NCBI GenBank assembly: GCA_016801885.1 | Contig: CM028886.1 | Span: 4,942,592-5,006,591 of the forward strand | From: Toxotes chatareus | Taxonomy: Eukaryota > Chordata > Actinopteri > Toxotidae | DNA: 64,000 nt | Direction of reading: 5' to 3' | Shown: positions 1 through 14,400 of the stretch, one piece after another | Numbering within the stretch: position 1 is the stretch's first letter | Layout: every line of letters begins with the position of its first letter | Made by a program: the position numbers and the translations under genes | Notes under the pieces: generated by a model | Databases searched by the model: none | The model's input: the letters and a program-made list of their open reading frames with translations, nothing else | Told to the model about the DNA's origin: nothing

Positions 1-2684
1 TGTTTAAAAAAATTCATCATGTTACAGACCAGATTACGATGAGTGTAGCTTACAGTGGTAATGAGGGAATGCCATCAATACTGGGGCTGACCTGTTTTAT
101 CAAACATTTTAGTGGGTGCACATTTACTATTACTGTGCTTCAGTACGGTTTTTTGGGTAGTTGTACTTTAGAGCTTAATTTAACTTTTTAAACACTGTAT
201 TTTAACACTGTTATATTTTTACTTCTGAAGGGTCTAAATACATCTTCCACCACTGGTTCCAAACAAAGTTTCCCAAACACTCCTTTGTAAACTTCTGTTC
301 AGATGTGGCAGCCACTCATCATTCTACTCACTGACACTCAATGTCACAATAGACAGCACACACTAGCCTCAGCAAGACTTATAAGTTTGAATGGGAGGCA
401 GGTAAGTAGATTTTCCAGGCATGTAAGCTGCAACTAAAGCTTCATGATCTCACATCACTAAGGGGGGGACAGTGGCCTTCACTTCTTAAATGAGCCCCCT
501 AACCTCACACTGTCAAAATGACTGATATACCATCTTAGTGCTGAATCTCACTCAAGGTAAGGTGTCCGGTGACTGCACCATATGTGTCTTTATGCATCTC
601 AAAATTGCACCATATTCTGCTTGAGATTGTTTTACTTTTTTTTCCCAGAGTTATCCAATTTTTCATTTCGAAATCCTTTTCCCCTAAAATCCCCATCTCC
701 TCTCTTCCCTTTTTAAGTCATGCTTAGCTTGAATTTATGAGCTGTCATTTTTGACCTAGTGAGTGACTCCACACCTTAAACACATTCCAACGGAGCCAAC
801 AAATTTATTTGGCAGATAAATCATTGCTTACCAAATGCTGGTGGTGTGCAAGGTCACAGTTGTGGAAGGGGATAAAAAATAAAAATATAGAGATAGTGGG
901 TCAGGCTGAGAGTCGACACCAATGTCCTATGAGTTGGTGCTTACACACAATTTAAGGGAGATTTGAGCCACCTATTGTCTGCATGCATTTATCTAAACGA
1001 GGTGCATATGGAGGAATTCACTTTCAGTGTCCTCTTGCAGAACTGAGCTTAACACAACAAAGAAATAGAGTGTTTATCTTCATTTGTCCATGTGCAGGAA
1101 TATATCTTTACTCTTGACAGATGTTGGATTATGAAATAATCCTCACGTTTTCAGCCAAGTTTGACCAGGGTGCTCTTCTTCCATTCTCCAGCACGCAGTA
1201 ATAAGAGCAGAAGTCTCTCTCCAGCAGCTTGGAACTAACATGTTTATCAACCTTGCACTCTTGGGCCTTGTTCACGCTTCAACTAAATATGGCTGTATCT
1301 CCTCATGAAACTTGTGCAAAGCAAATACTTCCTTAATAAATGTGCTTGGCTGGCTGGAGAGGACAGTTAATGTTTTATGCACAGTGCAGATCTCTCAAAG
1401 CATTGCATTCCTCTTGAAAGTAAAGGCAGGGTTGGCAGATTGGGGTTCAAACTGGGCAAATATCTGGGCAAAATTCTTTTTAACCTTGCGGGCAGATGAC
1501 TATTCGTTAGAAAAAGGGGGGGAATAAATACTTTCATTGTCTATAGATCACACACTCTCCACACAGAAAAAGCCTTTCCTGTGTGGCCTTTTGTAGTGCA
1601 AAGTATATCTAGTTGCAGATACAGATGCAGTTGCTCACTTAGATGAGATCTACAATGCCCCATATCTGGGTTACCCTAGTTTGAGTCTGGTCAGGGACTT
1701 GTATTGACAGCTTTAAAAAGCCACTATAAGACATACATGTTTGTCCAACATTTCCCTCTGATGTTATTTTAGAAGGACATCAAGAGCACAGCACTGCCCA
1801 TGATAGAGTAGTTGCATAATAATTACGCAATCCCCCCTTTTTTTTTTCATCCAAGCCCTGCGGTGTGGTATGGTTAAGTATGCTTATTCTGACGTTGGTG
1901 CAAATAATTATCATGTTGGAGGGACAGAACGATAAAAATAGTAAAAACACTCAGGGTCTTTGTGTATTGAAAGTGCAGCTGCCCAAGGAATTTACACCTG
2001 TGCGATTTCACAGCTGCAAGGTGTGTTTAATTGTTCTCTTGTCTACATATGCACAAATCAAATTCTACCAGGATGAATTAAATGAAATGTGCAGCCACCT
2101 CTTTCTTCATGGGTGGCGGTTGAAGAGGGAATCGCCAAGGGATGCTAATTTGATTTGTCTGACCAATCACCCAATAGGGCAGCTTATCCATGACCTCTGA
2201 ACCTGTGAGTTTTCCAGTCGGCTGATCAGGGCGAGAACCTTCACTTGACCCCCCTCAGCCTGTATGGTAATGTCATACACCAGGGGGAGGGACATTGATC
2301 AGGGAGAAAGATGTTGACTGGGACAATGCTGCATGAGCTCAAAGCCGGTAGCCTCTCTGCATCTTGTCATGTCCAAAATATAACCAATGCCCTTGAAAGA
2401 ACTAACAAACAGAAATCTGATGAAAACCTTTCCACTGCTTATTAATTTAAAAAAAAAATGTATGTGCATCAGTAAATATTTGAATTACTCCTGTTTTACT
2501 TGCACTTTTGTGTAGATTTTTTTCACAAGGTCAGTTCTAGGCATGGCAGTATGCGTTGGTTACCCCACTATTCTGGTGGACCAAACAAAGTGGTGATAGC
2601 ATGTCAGTCATTGGTTTATCAAGTAGGTAACGCCCATCATTAATGTTTTAATCAAACTGTCTCGTCTGTCTGCTTCTGTTAATG

Positions 2685-2730
2685 GTTTTCTACACTGATC
2701 AGGTACAACATTAAAACCAACATACATATA
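2685..2730. repeat. Fragment of a dispersed fish repeat
   Basis: The string CTGATCAGGTACAACATTAA followed by AACCAAC resembles a sequence common at the ends of L2-type or related repeats in fish genomes. It is followed by an AT-rich simple stretch (2,730-2,780). The family assignment is from memory and only tentative. Confidence 0.3.
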
Positions 2731-4980
2731 TACATTTATATATATAAATATGTATATGTATTTCTGTATACAGTATACATCCACCATTCTTAAAACCAAT
2801 AACTGGTTTTAGGGTTGGGACTCATTTACCAAAATGGCTTGCTATCTATTTGTCTACAGTCTCTAGATAACAAAAAGCACACATATGCATACATATGTTA
2901 GTGGATGTGGATAATCCCACCCATGCCAGGTATCATTGATGATAGCAGGTAGACGGTAAAAGGGATTTCCTGGTCAGACTCCAAAGCCCTGTGAAAGCAT
3001 GCGGGGCTTTACATGGAAGTACTGCGATCAGAGCACTGGCGCTCAATTAGCTACTGTTGTGGGTGGGGGTGGAGAGCGAGCAGAGGTCCAAATCCTCTCT
3101 AGCAGGCCAAGCTGGGAGGATTAAGAATGGTTCCTGTCCCATGGCTGACCTCTTCAAAGCCTGCGCAGATGTTCTGATCCCCCTCCACACACCCACCCCT
3201 CACCAACACTTACACACACTACAAAGCCCCCTCTCCTCGAACTCTCTCTTGACCCCACAACCAAAACAAAGCACTCAGGTGATATCTCTTATCACAAGAG
3301 CACTCACCCGCTCTTTGAATTGGTATCTCTGGTATCTCATCTCCTCTGCAGTACATCTTTCTTTCTCTGTCTTGGTTTCTCTGTCTGCCCTCTGATCCTG
3401 AGAAGACCCTGTCCCTGTGTTGGCTGTCCTTTGACACTGAGCACTGTCAGATTTCTGAATGACCTTTGGATGGAAATGAGTCTGTCTTTCCCAATACTCC
3501 ACTGCCCTTTGGTTGCAGTGCGTTTTCAAACAGGGAGCCGAGGTCAAGAGGCACTGGCAAAGACGCTGAACATGAGATTCTGAATGACGCGTCTGAGCCA
3601 AAATAGGAAATGCACACTTTATATAGGGATTGCTAAGAGGTTCTCTGAGGTCGGTGGTGGTCCTTCAAGGTTATGACCCCTCTTGTGGCCTGTAAGTCAT
3701 GTCTTGATCAAAATAATGGCCACCCAACTGGAGCTCCCTTTAACGTTAAGAGGAGCATGATGGACAATGAATGGATTAAATCAAGATAAGGGGCACAATC
3801 CAAGATTACTTTCAATCAGGAAAGACTCTCACAGAACTTCCGAGAATAATCCAGTGTGAGATTAGTTGTTTTATTAGTATTAATTCCTTCTTTGGTGGGC
3901 TGAAACTTTTCTCAGAAATCAGTAGATCCTCAGGTGGCATGGCAACCCATTCCAGATAAGAACATCTTTGGCGATTCTACAAAATCCTGAATTCTGTTCA
4001 ATGACAATGGCTTTTAAAAATTAAAAAATTCTCATTTCCTACAGTATCTGTGCGTGGCAGGTATGGCATGATCAAGGTTAGGGGAAGATTGTGGTCACAA
4101 TCAATAAAAATGCAAAAGTTAATTGCAGGTCCTTTACATGATGCAAACTTTCTGTCTTGTAGTGTAAAGGGACATTTCCATTGCAATTAAAAAGTGGAGA
4201 ATTATTTAATATGAACTTAATCTCTAGGGATACCAGGCTGTGCCTGGGACTGTGACCCTGATGCAGTCTCCAGCCTGTTCGCATTTTGCTTCTTTCCATA
4301 TTTCCCTTAAGCAGCAGGGTTTGTAAAATGTTTAAGCAAAAAGACCTGACAAAGCTGTGTTGGTTTACAGTATTTTGCATGATGATATATTAACTCTTCA
4401 CTAAGTTTCTGACATATTGTTGTCTAATTTGCCAGTTTGTTTTTTCTGAGGTCCTTGTATATAAGTCATGTAAGTGATAAAACCCAGTGCCCTGATGTGT
4501 GTAGGCAAGGAAGATCTGTTATTTTCTATATCAGGTATCTGATTATTATTAAAGGTATCATCATGTTTATACCATGGCCACTTATCCCAGCAAAATGTTT
4601 TGTTTTTAGTCCTTTTAACTCTTTATCATGTCTGTTTCACCAGAAGCACAAGAAGTACAATGGTGTTTTTTGTGGTCACCAAAATAAAGAGCTAAGACGT
4701 AAACACCTGGATGTTTTGAAACACCTTGTCCACCTCATCAGCCATTATCTCTTCATCTCTCCTGCTCATCCTCCAATCTGTCCATCTTCAATTTCCACTG
4801 TTATTTTTACATTCATCCCTCCATCTCTGCACTCTTCCTCATTCCTTCCTTCTTTCCCCTCCCCTCCCTCATTACCCCCCACCTTAGCGCGAGGCTGTCA
4901 GAGTTTTAGGGATCCGGTGAGCTGTGAAATCGCACAAATTGCTGTTGCTTTTCGTCTGGCCCAGTAACAGAGGGGGGAGA

Positions 4981-5020
4981 TAGAGGGAGAGAAAGAAAGA
5001 AAGAGAGAGAGAGAGAGGAA
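4981..5020. repeat. GA-rich microsatellite
   Basis: Imperfect (GAAA)n and (GA)n purine tract on the + strand, lying beside a pyrimidine-rich stretch at 4,745-4,885. Simple sequence with no coding content. Confidence 0.8.
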
Positions 5021-5164
5021 GATTTTATGCTTCAACACTTCTGAACCTGAATCGCCCCCCTCACTCACTGCCCCTTCCACCCCTTATTCACTCAGACATG
5101 GACAAGCACACGCACAGCTGCAAAACTGCATATCTACCCACTACAATCCAGATACCTTCCCCGA

Positions 5165-5195
<31 letters not shown>

Positions 5196-5223
5196 CAACT
5201 TTGTCACCACCACCACCACCACC
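5165..5223. repeat. (CA)n and (CAC)n microsatellites
   Basis: A perfect AC dinucleotide run at 5,165-5,192 is followed, after a short spacer, by a CAC trinucleotide run at about 5,206-5,223. Typical fish microsatellites, likely length-polymorphic. Confidence 0.9.
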
Positions 5224-7900
5224 TCTGAACATGTAACCGCACCACCGCCCTCGCCACCCTCACGGTAAAGACACCTCCACCACTTTGCTTCAGTGTGCGG
5301 GTCACTTCACAGAACAACTTGACGAGAGCCTGCAGCCCTTGAGAGGGATAAAACCCCTTCTCAACCTGAGGAGAGCTGTTTCAGGCACCTCGACTAAAAA
5401 GAGCAAAGCCCCCCACCCCCAACACACACCCATGCCCCCAGGAACACGCACCAATACTTGAAAAAGGTCACAATCATATAGGTTGGTTTTGGTACAATTT
5501 ATGATTTGTGTGTTTTCTCTTGTTCCAACCAACAAGTAGGTGCCATATTGTTGGCATAAGCTCTGCTAGACTACTACATCAGGCTGCTCATTGTTAATAT
5601 TATCACAACATAATTCTTGTTATTATGATTATCATCATGAATTCCATGTTTGCAGCAATTAAAGAATGTAAGTATGTAAGTGAAGAGAGAAGGAAAGTCT
5701 GGATGCAGCTGTCCTGTGTGTTATGAAAAGAATTTAACTTTCTGTTCAAGAAGACAACGTAAAGACACAATGAGCTCATCAATAAAGGAAACCAGTTAAA
5801 TGAAACAAACATTAACATTCAAAGATGAAGAAGAAACTGGAAATTGCAGTTTGGACGTTCTCTTCATGTTCTCCAGTCGAAATGTATTTGATTAGAATAA
5901 ACATGCTGTCTAAAGTGCTGGAGGTGAAGTCATTTTTTTGGTATCCTGTTATTGAAAGGACATTTTTGCTCTGCATTGTATTCCACAGTTCATTTTATGT
6001 GCCAAGTACAGCAAAGCTACAGGAATTTGTCTTGGTGACAGACACACTGACAAAAACACACTGAGTCACTGGTTCAGGGAGAAAAATGATGTACAGAAAC
6101 ACCGCAGAATAAAAACTAGTAGCTCTTCTCTTTGTGTATGCAAAAAGACATCAGACCGTCCAAATACATGGTTGACTTTGGTTTAAGCAAAACCATCTAT
6201 ACTGCCCTCCAGTGGAGTAATGCATCTACTGCCCCTCACTGAAATCCCCTGCAGTGCAACTTCACACAAAACCGAAACTGAAACGTTTGCTTTAGGATGA
6301 GGGTGAATGTAAAGAATATGAGTCATATACAGATTCTATTCTATTTAATTTTGCTAGTGAACAAAATACAATGTACATAGAAATGGCACATGAGGATGCA
6401 TAGATTAAGAAATATGATTTTGATCTGCAGGTTTGAGAAAATCCAAGCTTAAGATATTTGTCTTTGTTAATAGTAAAGGTTTTGTTTCATATTTATTGCC
6501 TGCATCACTGGCCCTTCTCAGCTTTTTGCTTATTTTATTTGTTAAATGATTGATTATATTAACATTTTTTAATTCAGTGGCTACGCAAGCTCCTGTGCTT
6601 GCCTAGTTACTAATGTCCCTTTGGAATATGTGTTAGTTTGTGTTACTTTTCTTTGGGGCACTGTGTCTTTCATATGTTGTCTGTTGTGACCTGCCGGAAC
6701 ATTTATGTGTGTGCCCAGATGCTTTGCTGTGAATTGAAAGAAGTAAAGGCCTGGATTTCAAAGTAAAAACACTGAAGAATTTGTACTAAAAGGTAAAGCA
6801 TCTGAAGCAGAACTACTCGTTGTGAATAATATGGTTTCGTTTCACAATATGCTGTGATCACGTTGGAAGCCCTTCTGACTGCAGCTGCAACTTTTCTCAG
6901 TTGCTGACACTTGTTTGGTCAATGCTCCAATGTGCCTCCAAACCATATTTACTTGTGTTGAATTGCACTTTTAGCTGCTTCTTTACACTGGAAACAAGCT
7001 GCTACACAATTGGTAGATTTGTTTTAAACAGTGTGAAACATTAACTTCTACTACATCCTCTATATGGGATCAGTTCCTGGATCTACTCTGAGTATGAACA
7101 CGCAACGCTTCAGTCAGGAGATCGCTGCTTCCTGTGTGATCAAAGTCTCAACCTGTAAGTGTTTTAAATGTAACAGATCTAAGTTTAAAATCCATCATGC
7201 ATGCATGATCTTTGCACTATGTCTGTTGAACTTCAGGTGTAATCATCCAAAGTTTGTTTTTTTTTTTTTCTTAGTACCAAATTTCCTCTTTGTGTTACAT
7301 TTCCTCCACTGGTCCTCAACAAGAAAACTGCTCAGAAAAACACAAAGAGGAGATTTTAGGAAGACTAACTGTGGAAGAGGATTGGTTTGACACAGACTAC
7401 TCGTATCTGACTTACACTCAAAGAGCATAAGAGATGGATTTACTATTGGCTGGTATGAGCAGAAGGAATAATTACAGCAAGAAAAAAACTTTTAATGTTC
7501 ATGGGCAGCTGACTAATTGTTTAAGACAGACTTGAAACTATGTGAATCTATCCTTTAAGTTGCACAAACGTTGTTCTGCCACAGTTTGGCGCTGTGGAAA
7601 ATCTTAACGCACACGAAGAAATGGTGGTCGAAGTGTTAAAAAAGGGTAACCTGTAGAAGGGGAGAGCGGGCTTCCTTTCACTTTTGATTTGTTTCTCGTC
7701 AAAGACAGCAAATCGCGCCTGAAATCGACGTCTTTTCGCTCCCAGCACAAGTATGCAGTTTGCTCTGAAAACGCCGACTTCAGGTGACATTTTGACTCTT
7801 AATTAAAATTAGATGTGAAAACGAGCTCATCGTCATGGCGGAGTTCCCCTGTGAGTACATGCTTGTATAAAACTGAGCATCTATTCCCGTCACCAAAATC

Positions 7901-7944
7901 TAGGTCTCTCACACACACTCTCTCTGTGTCTCTGTGTGTGTGTG

Positions 7945-7976
<32 letters not shown>

Positions 7977-7983
7977 TGTGTGG
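7901..7983. repeat. Compound TC/TG microsatellite
   Basis: Alternating (TC)n and (TG)n blocks with a final (TG)n run to 7,981. The open frames that cross it on both strands are low-complexity artefacts. Confidence 0.9.
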
Positions 7984-9954
7984 CATTAGCGTTCAACAAT
8001 ATTTATCTTGAACTAGTAATACTGATATTCTCTTGGGGGGGGGGCTGGTTTTACCCCCAAAAATTCCAGAAGATTCCCCCTAAATTGAATCTTGTCAGGG
8101 AAAACGCCCCCGAGAAGCCACACTGCATTCTGCAAAAACCCTCATTTAAAAATGAATGTAACTCAATATGTAGTTATATGTAAAAGCAAATTACATTTTT
8201 TTTAAGTGAAAAGGAGTAGATACGACCTGTGCAGGAAACAGACATTCAAACATGAGCCAGATCTCCAAATGCTGATGATCTATTACTTTTTATGTAATGT
8301 AAAAAGAACAAAAGATATACCAGTAATTGTGGCATGTGTAAAAATTTGGGGACCCTACTGAGTATACGCAAATTCTGGATGCAAATGTCATGCAGTCAGT
8401 AAAGAAAGTGAAGTGAGAGGAGAATGGTTTCTACTACAGGACAATGATACTAGGCGTCAACACCCCTGAACACCTGCTGAGTAATATTCTCACATCTGTA
8501 TAACAAGTACAATCAGATACTGTTTGACATCCACTTTTTACAGAAAGGCTGTTGACCTGAAATGGCAGCCTGAACCTGCTTCCCTTACATGAAGACATGG
8601 TTCTCTCTTAGTTGAGTAGTCACTCTCACTCTCTCTTACCGCAACAGTGCATCCCTCAGTGTCTGCAGAGTGCAAAGGTAGCATTTAATGTCAACAGCCC
8701 TGTGGTAAAAGAAGAGGAACCTGCCACTCATACTGTCCTTGTCAAATGAGAGATGACTGAGGAAAAAAGTGGAGGATGTTAGGAGCAGACTCTAATGAAC
8801 ACACAGCTAATGTTATTGCTTTGTATTCAAGTAACTGGAACCACCTGGGACTAGATTATCCTGCATATCTGCATCATCTATTTCCATTGTGCTTTAATAC
8901 CAATTGTATCTTGTGCTTAGCATCTCTGCAGACAGGCAGCAGTAATGTCAGAGAGATAACTTTGTGTAAACGCTAAAATTCTGTTGCATGGTTTCATTAT
9001 ACAGCACACAGAATTCTCTGGTTTACTAAGCCGACCTTTGTGATGAGCTTTTACCAAAAGGACTGTGATAAGAGAAGCAAAGCAAGATGTAAGGTTCTAT
9101 CTCTGATCAGATCTTTTACACATTATCAATTAAATATCTTTAGAATATACTGTGTCTCTGGCATTAAAATGATCAGACACGACAGTCATCTCCTTAACTA
9201 TTAAACAATAAAATTATCTGAGAATAAAAATGTTCCCTCGGATGAAAATATACCACACATAATGGTCTTAAACCTCTGATAGTTTTTTTTTTATAAGCTT
9301 TGATGCAGTGTTAAAATTGCGAGGCCTAGTTTTGGGAACTGGCGACAGAAACACCCAAATTTCTGAACCAGTTTGCACGAAATTCACACAACCAAATTCT
9401 GGTGTCTAAAAAGAAAATGCTGTAACCAAATTTTGTGGAAACAAAATGCTCTAATAAAGTTGGACAACTCTCAGCCTCCATTTCCCAGCTTATATTCACA
9501 CACCCCCACACAAGCTTCATCTCCTCCTCCTGCTTCCATGTTTTGGACAAACTTTAGGTAGCCAACCTGGTGTGTCCCTTTACCCGCGATTTCAAAGTGA
9601 TTATGGCCAAAAGGTTTTGCACTTCCACAAATTCTCACACAGAGAATGAGTCAACAAAAAAAAAAAAAATCACTGAACACTGAGAACAGCAGAACTCCAG
9701 CAGGCTCAAGTTAGACAGTGTATGTACAGTGTTCTCTAGTGGCTGTGAAGTGTTTGTACAAGACAGAGCAACTGCATTTATGCTGTAAGCTGTCAGCACA
9801 TCTTAGGCGTAGTGGGCAACACATTAGAAATTTATCTCAATATAAAGATCAGCACCACTGCAAACCTCAATATCAGTAATAAGTGTCAATCAAAACTGAA
9901 CGTTATTTTCTTTGTAAAGTTAGAAACTGAACTGTTGTACTGGTTTGCTATAGA

Positions 9955-9995
9955 TAATGCAGGTGCACCTAATGAAATGGCCACTGAATGTAGAT
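9955..9995 (+). repeat. LINE L2-type 3' end fragment
   Basis: The stretch CAGGTGCACCTAATGAAATG followed by GCCACTGAATGTA closely resembles the 3' terminus of an L2-like LINE repeat seen often in fish. Only about 40 bp is recognisable. Identification is by pattern memory. Confidence 0.45.
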
Positions 9996-10792
9996 TTTTC
10001 AGCCCATGCTTTGGTGTGAATCTGTGTGTGTGACTTGTGACTGTGTGATAGAATGGCATTTGGCTTTGACTAATATTGGTACACTGACATTAAACAAGGC
10101 ACTACACACCTATGTAATGATTTCAGTCCCTATGTTTCAGTCCCACAAAGGCCCACCCACGCTGCAATTAAAGAGCTGTCACTGTGCTGTAATATTTATT
10201 TGCTGACACATTATAAGTACATGGACTCATATAGTTCAACCACTGGTGGAGAATGTGTAAATGTAGCTTGAAATGCTCAGAGTTAATAATATTTAGAGCT
10301 AATTTAATTATTTAAAGTGAGCTCTGAGGGGCTCCACAGAAAGATTATGACTCATTTAGCTTCAAACACAATGTGCTCGGCTGGAAACTTCTGAAAACCC
10401 ATGATAATCTGTTATGTTAGACACGTAGGTGTGTGATAAGGGTCTTTTGAAAAGTATCATAAAACCTGCCTGGTGTCAGTATTTACAATAATCTCAGTAC
10501 CGAAACATATTGGGTCAGGTTTTGAGTAAATGTTAAAAACGATATGAGCAAGGAAGATCTTTGTAGAATAAACGCATTTGGCATGATATGACGAGACAGC
10601 AGAACGCTAACTGCTTGGGGAAAAAGAGGTAGCTCAGAGTTTATTTTTATCTGTAGCTCTGTCATTTCCTCAAATGAAAAATATCTCCCAAAAAATGTGT
10701 TTTCATTTGTCTCACTTATTTTGTTAAAATTAGATAACAAAAGGTGACAACTACATTCATTATACAGAAGACAATTTCAGTTTCCTGTTGAC

Positions 10793-10813
10793 TTTTTTTT
10801 TTTTTTTTTTTTT
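10793..10813. repeat. Poly-T tract
   Basis: Twenty-one consecutive T residues on the + strand, a possible retroelement tail in minus orientation. No element body is recognisable beside it. Confidence 0.8.
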
Positions 10814-11482
10814 GTCCCCTCTGGTTAACTGTTGCATATTCATAGCAGCAACGTGGATGTGGTGGAAACACACCACTCAGAGGGTTTGAAACCACATCCC
10901 TAGTCATGCCACTGACGATGACGCCTTCACTGTGACAAAGGCTGAGCGCTGTTCCACTAAATGTTCTCACATAGACACCAGTGCATTAGTGACTCCGTTA
11001 GCTAGTTGACTAATTAAGGTGGAGAATTTTAAATTAAAAAAGGTAAGAGTGTTGCTTCTTTAAGTTTGTTAAAAGTTGCGATCAGAAAGTGGTGTTACTT
11101 TTGAGATGTTTAGACATTTTAAGAGATTTTTTGTCATTTCTTTCCTTGTAATTCTGTCGCGTAAATGTTCATGCTGTATTGTGGCTGTACTGTGTTATTG
11201 ATGTTTATGCTGATGATTTTTATTTACCACATCTGATATTGTAGATAGATTTTTTTGAACCTTTGTCGATTTGAGAACAAACCATTTCTCCAAATTAAGA
11301 ATAAATCTCAACTGAAGTCTGTGTTCTATTTTGAGCCCAGAACGCTGAACTTGCTGAACTCACTGAACTATGTTTTTTTTTCATCAACCACAAACAACTT
11401 TTTAACAGTTATGTCTATATTTAGTTTCAGCTGCTGTGTTTCCTCCGGTCTAACCAGCGGCTGATAACAGTGGGTCGTCCCC

Positions 11483-14400
11483 ATGGCTCTTAAACCTGTT
11501 TACTTATTGTTGCTGTGGGACCTCACTTTGTTGATTCATGGTGGTAAGTCTACTTATCTAAATAGTGTCTTTTTTGTGTATTGATATGAATTTCCAAAGT
11601 TCCCCACTTAATGTATTTCACTTAAGATCAGCTCAGTATTTTTAGTCTTGTACATTGTTTTGCATTTGTCTTGAATCTGTGGCCTTGGCCAAGTTTCTTT
11701 TCAAAATGAGCTTCTTGTGTGAGAATACCTTTTTAAATAGATCATTTATAGGGGTAGAGAGTAGGTTTGTAGTGCATGAATGTTAAATTTATTAAATGCA
11801 ACTTCAACAACTGATTGCGTGTTTCAATTCTGCTCCAGTCACGTCTTTTTGCAATGTCACCTGCTCGACGGACTACGATGCTTTACTGAACTGCTCCTGT
11901 TCAGGCTCTGCACCGACATATCCTGTCCAAGTCCAAGTCAGCTGCAGGTACAAGTTGTCTTTAGCTTCATGGTTAATGAATATGCTTCATGTTGATGTAT
12001 GATATCGTATGTAGCTTTACCCGTTACCTATTCTTTTTTTAACATAAACACAAGGATTCCTTAAATCTGGCTATTAAAGAATTGTGACCAAGATCTGTAT
12101 GGAGCGGGACATTTTACTGTCGAAAAATAAACTTGTAGGTGCTCCCTAGTGGACAAACTATGTAATTGCAGCACTGAATTGCTGTAATATAAATTACAGC
12201 AAAGACCAAACTGAAAAGTTTTGTTGATTAATTTATTATTTTAGTCATTTCTCAAGAAGAATGCCAAACATTTTCTGGTTCCCAGATTCACAAATGTAAT
12301 TTGATGCTTTTCTTTGTCATATATGAAAATGAACTCAATAGCTTTGGGTTTGTGGCTGCGGGAAATTACAACTGGGATTTCTCTCTTTTTTCTAATATTT
12401 TTTTTTCTCTTAGATTAAATAATAATTCAATTAATTGAGAAAATAATTGGCAGATGAATCATTAATGAATGTACCTGCACCATGTCAGTTCTGTTCTAAA
12501 ACCATCAAATGGCAGCTACAACCCTTGGTGCTGAGATGTCAACTGACTGTCAACTGTCACAGGCCTGTGATTGTAAAACACAGTTTTGTTTTTTGTTTCT
12601 TTTCTGTTATAGGGATGCAAATGAAACGGTTAATGGCAGCTGTGAAATCAAAATGCCTCAATCCTGGTGCGCAATGATTGTGGAGGACCTTTATATTGTA
12701 GCATCCATTGGAACCATGTGTCATTTGTCAGCCAGTCAACATGACGATAAAGTAATAATGAAGGCCAATGAGTCATCTAGTTGGGCACTGAGTGAAGTGG
12801 GTAAGTTAAACTTATAATAACAACATGATTTGACATTTCAGTATTCTTCAATTCCACTGAACAGATAGAAGGACAGATAGAAGACATTTTAAAAGGTCAC
12901 TGTCAGCAACAGCATTTACATCCCTTATGACGTGTTTAGTGGCATCAGAATATATGTGTAAAAATGGCATGTAAGGAGTTTAATGTTCATTTATTTTCAA
13001 TCAGCATAAGCATGAGTATTTTTTTACACACTGTAGATACCTGTAAAAAAAATGTCCTCTTGTTGACTGTTGCCAGCCTGTTACTAATAGTCTTCACAAA
13101 TTACTTTACATTAAGATCCAGAGATGACAAGAATGATACTGGTAACTTTCCTAATTTACCCAAAGTGTCTCTCGTAGCAAATGCTCACCCACCTGCTTTA
13201 CCATCAGTAGTAGGACAAAAGCTAAAAATAATGTCTAACTACCACCTGTGGTGTAGAGCATTGTTAGCATACATGTATTTTCAATTTCATAATATTCCCC
13301 TGGTCCCCTTGGGACTTTACTCTCACAGTGAAAGCTCAGCCTCCTTCCAATGTTCAAGTGATAAACACTGATGGATTCTACAACATCACTTGGGACAGCC
13401 ACAACCCAGATGACTGTCTCACGTACAGGGTGCGCATAAGAGAGAGCAAAGACCTGTCAATGGTAATACATGATCACAAATACACAGTTCAGCATGAGTT
13501 GCTGTTGCAGTATATTATTAAGTTTCTCTGCTGACAACTCTCAATCAAGCTGTTCTGTTTTTTTATTTCTTCCTGACAGGATCCGGTTCATTCCATTTCA
13601 ACGGAAACAAAGTACATTTGGTTAGCCCGTAGCAAACTCAAGCCACATCTCAACTATACTGTAGATGTTCAGGCCAAAATGTGTCTTGAGAATCTTTATC
13701 ATGGTCCATGGAGTGAATGGAGCTCTACTGCAGAATGGAGAACGACTGCAACTTCAACAGAGGTTGACGGTAAAACAACATTACATCTTCCAACCTGATT
13801 GATATGATCAGGTTAAGGGACACTGTTGGTGCTGGTCACGTTATTTAACTGTATTTTTATGCTTTAAACCATCATACAAGTGATGCAGTGTATCTGCATT
13901 GATCCTTCATACTAACATATCAGAAATAGGAAGTGTGTTTGTTTATTATATAACTTCTTTCAGTACATATTTTGTACCTTATGTCTCCTTCACAGAAATT
14001 AATGGATACTGGGGATATCTCTCGCTGGCCGTCATTCCTGTTGTCCTTTGCTTCCTGTTGCTGGGTTATTCACGAAAACCGTGAGTATTGTAAACACTGG
14101 AGGTTTTCTGTATTTCTCCAAGAATGAGAGTTTAAGCTCATTCTTGCACGAAACTTAAATAACTTCTCAAAATTCCTCTTGCCTAGCAATGCAGTGGCCC
14201 ATGTTTCCATATTCCCCAAAATATGGTGGGGTTTCCCACTTCAAAACATTTGCCGCTTGATCTCAAAAGCCTCATTTGTGTGTTTTCAAACTGGTGGTCC
14301 TTGATGTTCAGCGATTACTAGTAGCTTTTGGAAAAATTCACAGAAATTAATATACTTGGATTGAACCAAGTCTAAATTTTCATTGAAATAAAACGTGCAA

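Larger units (their letters stand above)
1..11482. other. Intergenic region without a recognisable gene
   Basis: No open frame here has recognisable domains, and no chain of open frames with matching splice sites was found. The stretch is AT-rich and holds simple repeats and fragments of dispersed repeats, listed separately. Two spots look weakly exon-like. At 7,835-7,850 an ATG is followed 16 nt later by a GTGAGT donor, next to a GC-richer stretch (7,550-7,860). At about 11,040 an AG-GTAAGAG donor could end an untranslated il21r leader exon. Neither could be linked to an acceptor by eye, so neither is called a gene. Confidence 0.6.

Noticed and set aside
1..11482. Various 60-120 codon open frames upstream of il21r on both strands
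   Set aside because: No domain, no splice partners, and many overlie microsatellites or T-rich stretches.
12130..12150. Short CTCF-like CCCTAGTGGA in il21r intron 2, and similar strings near 6,199 and 9,733
   Set aside because: Only partial matches to the motif; expected by chance at this length.
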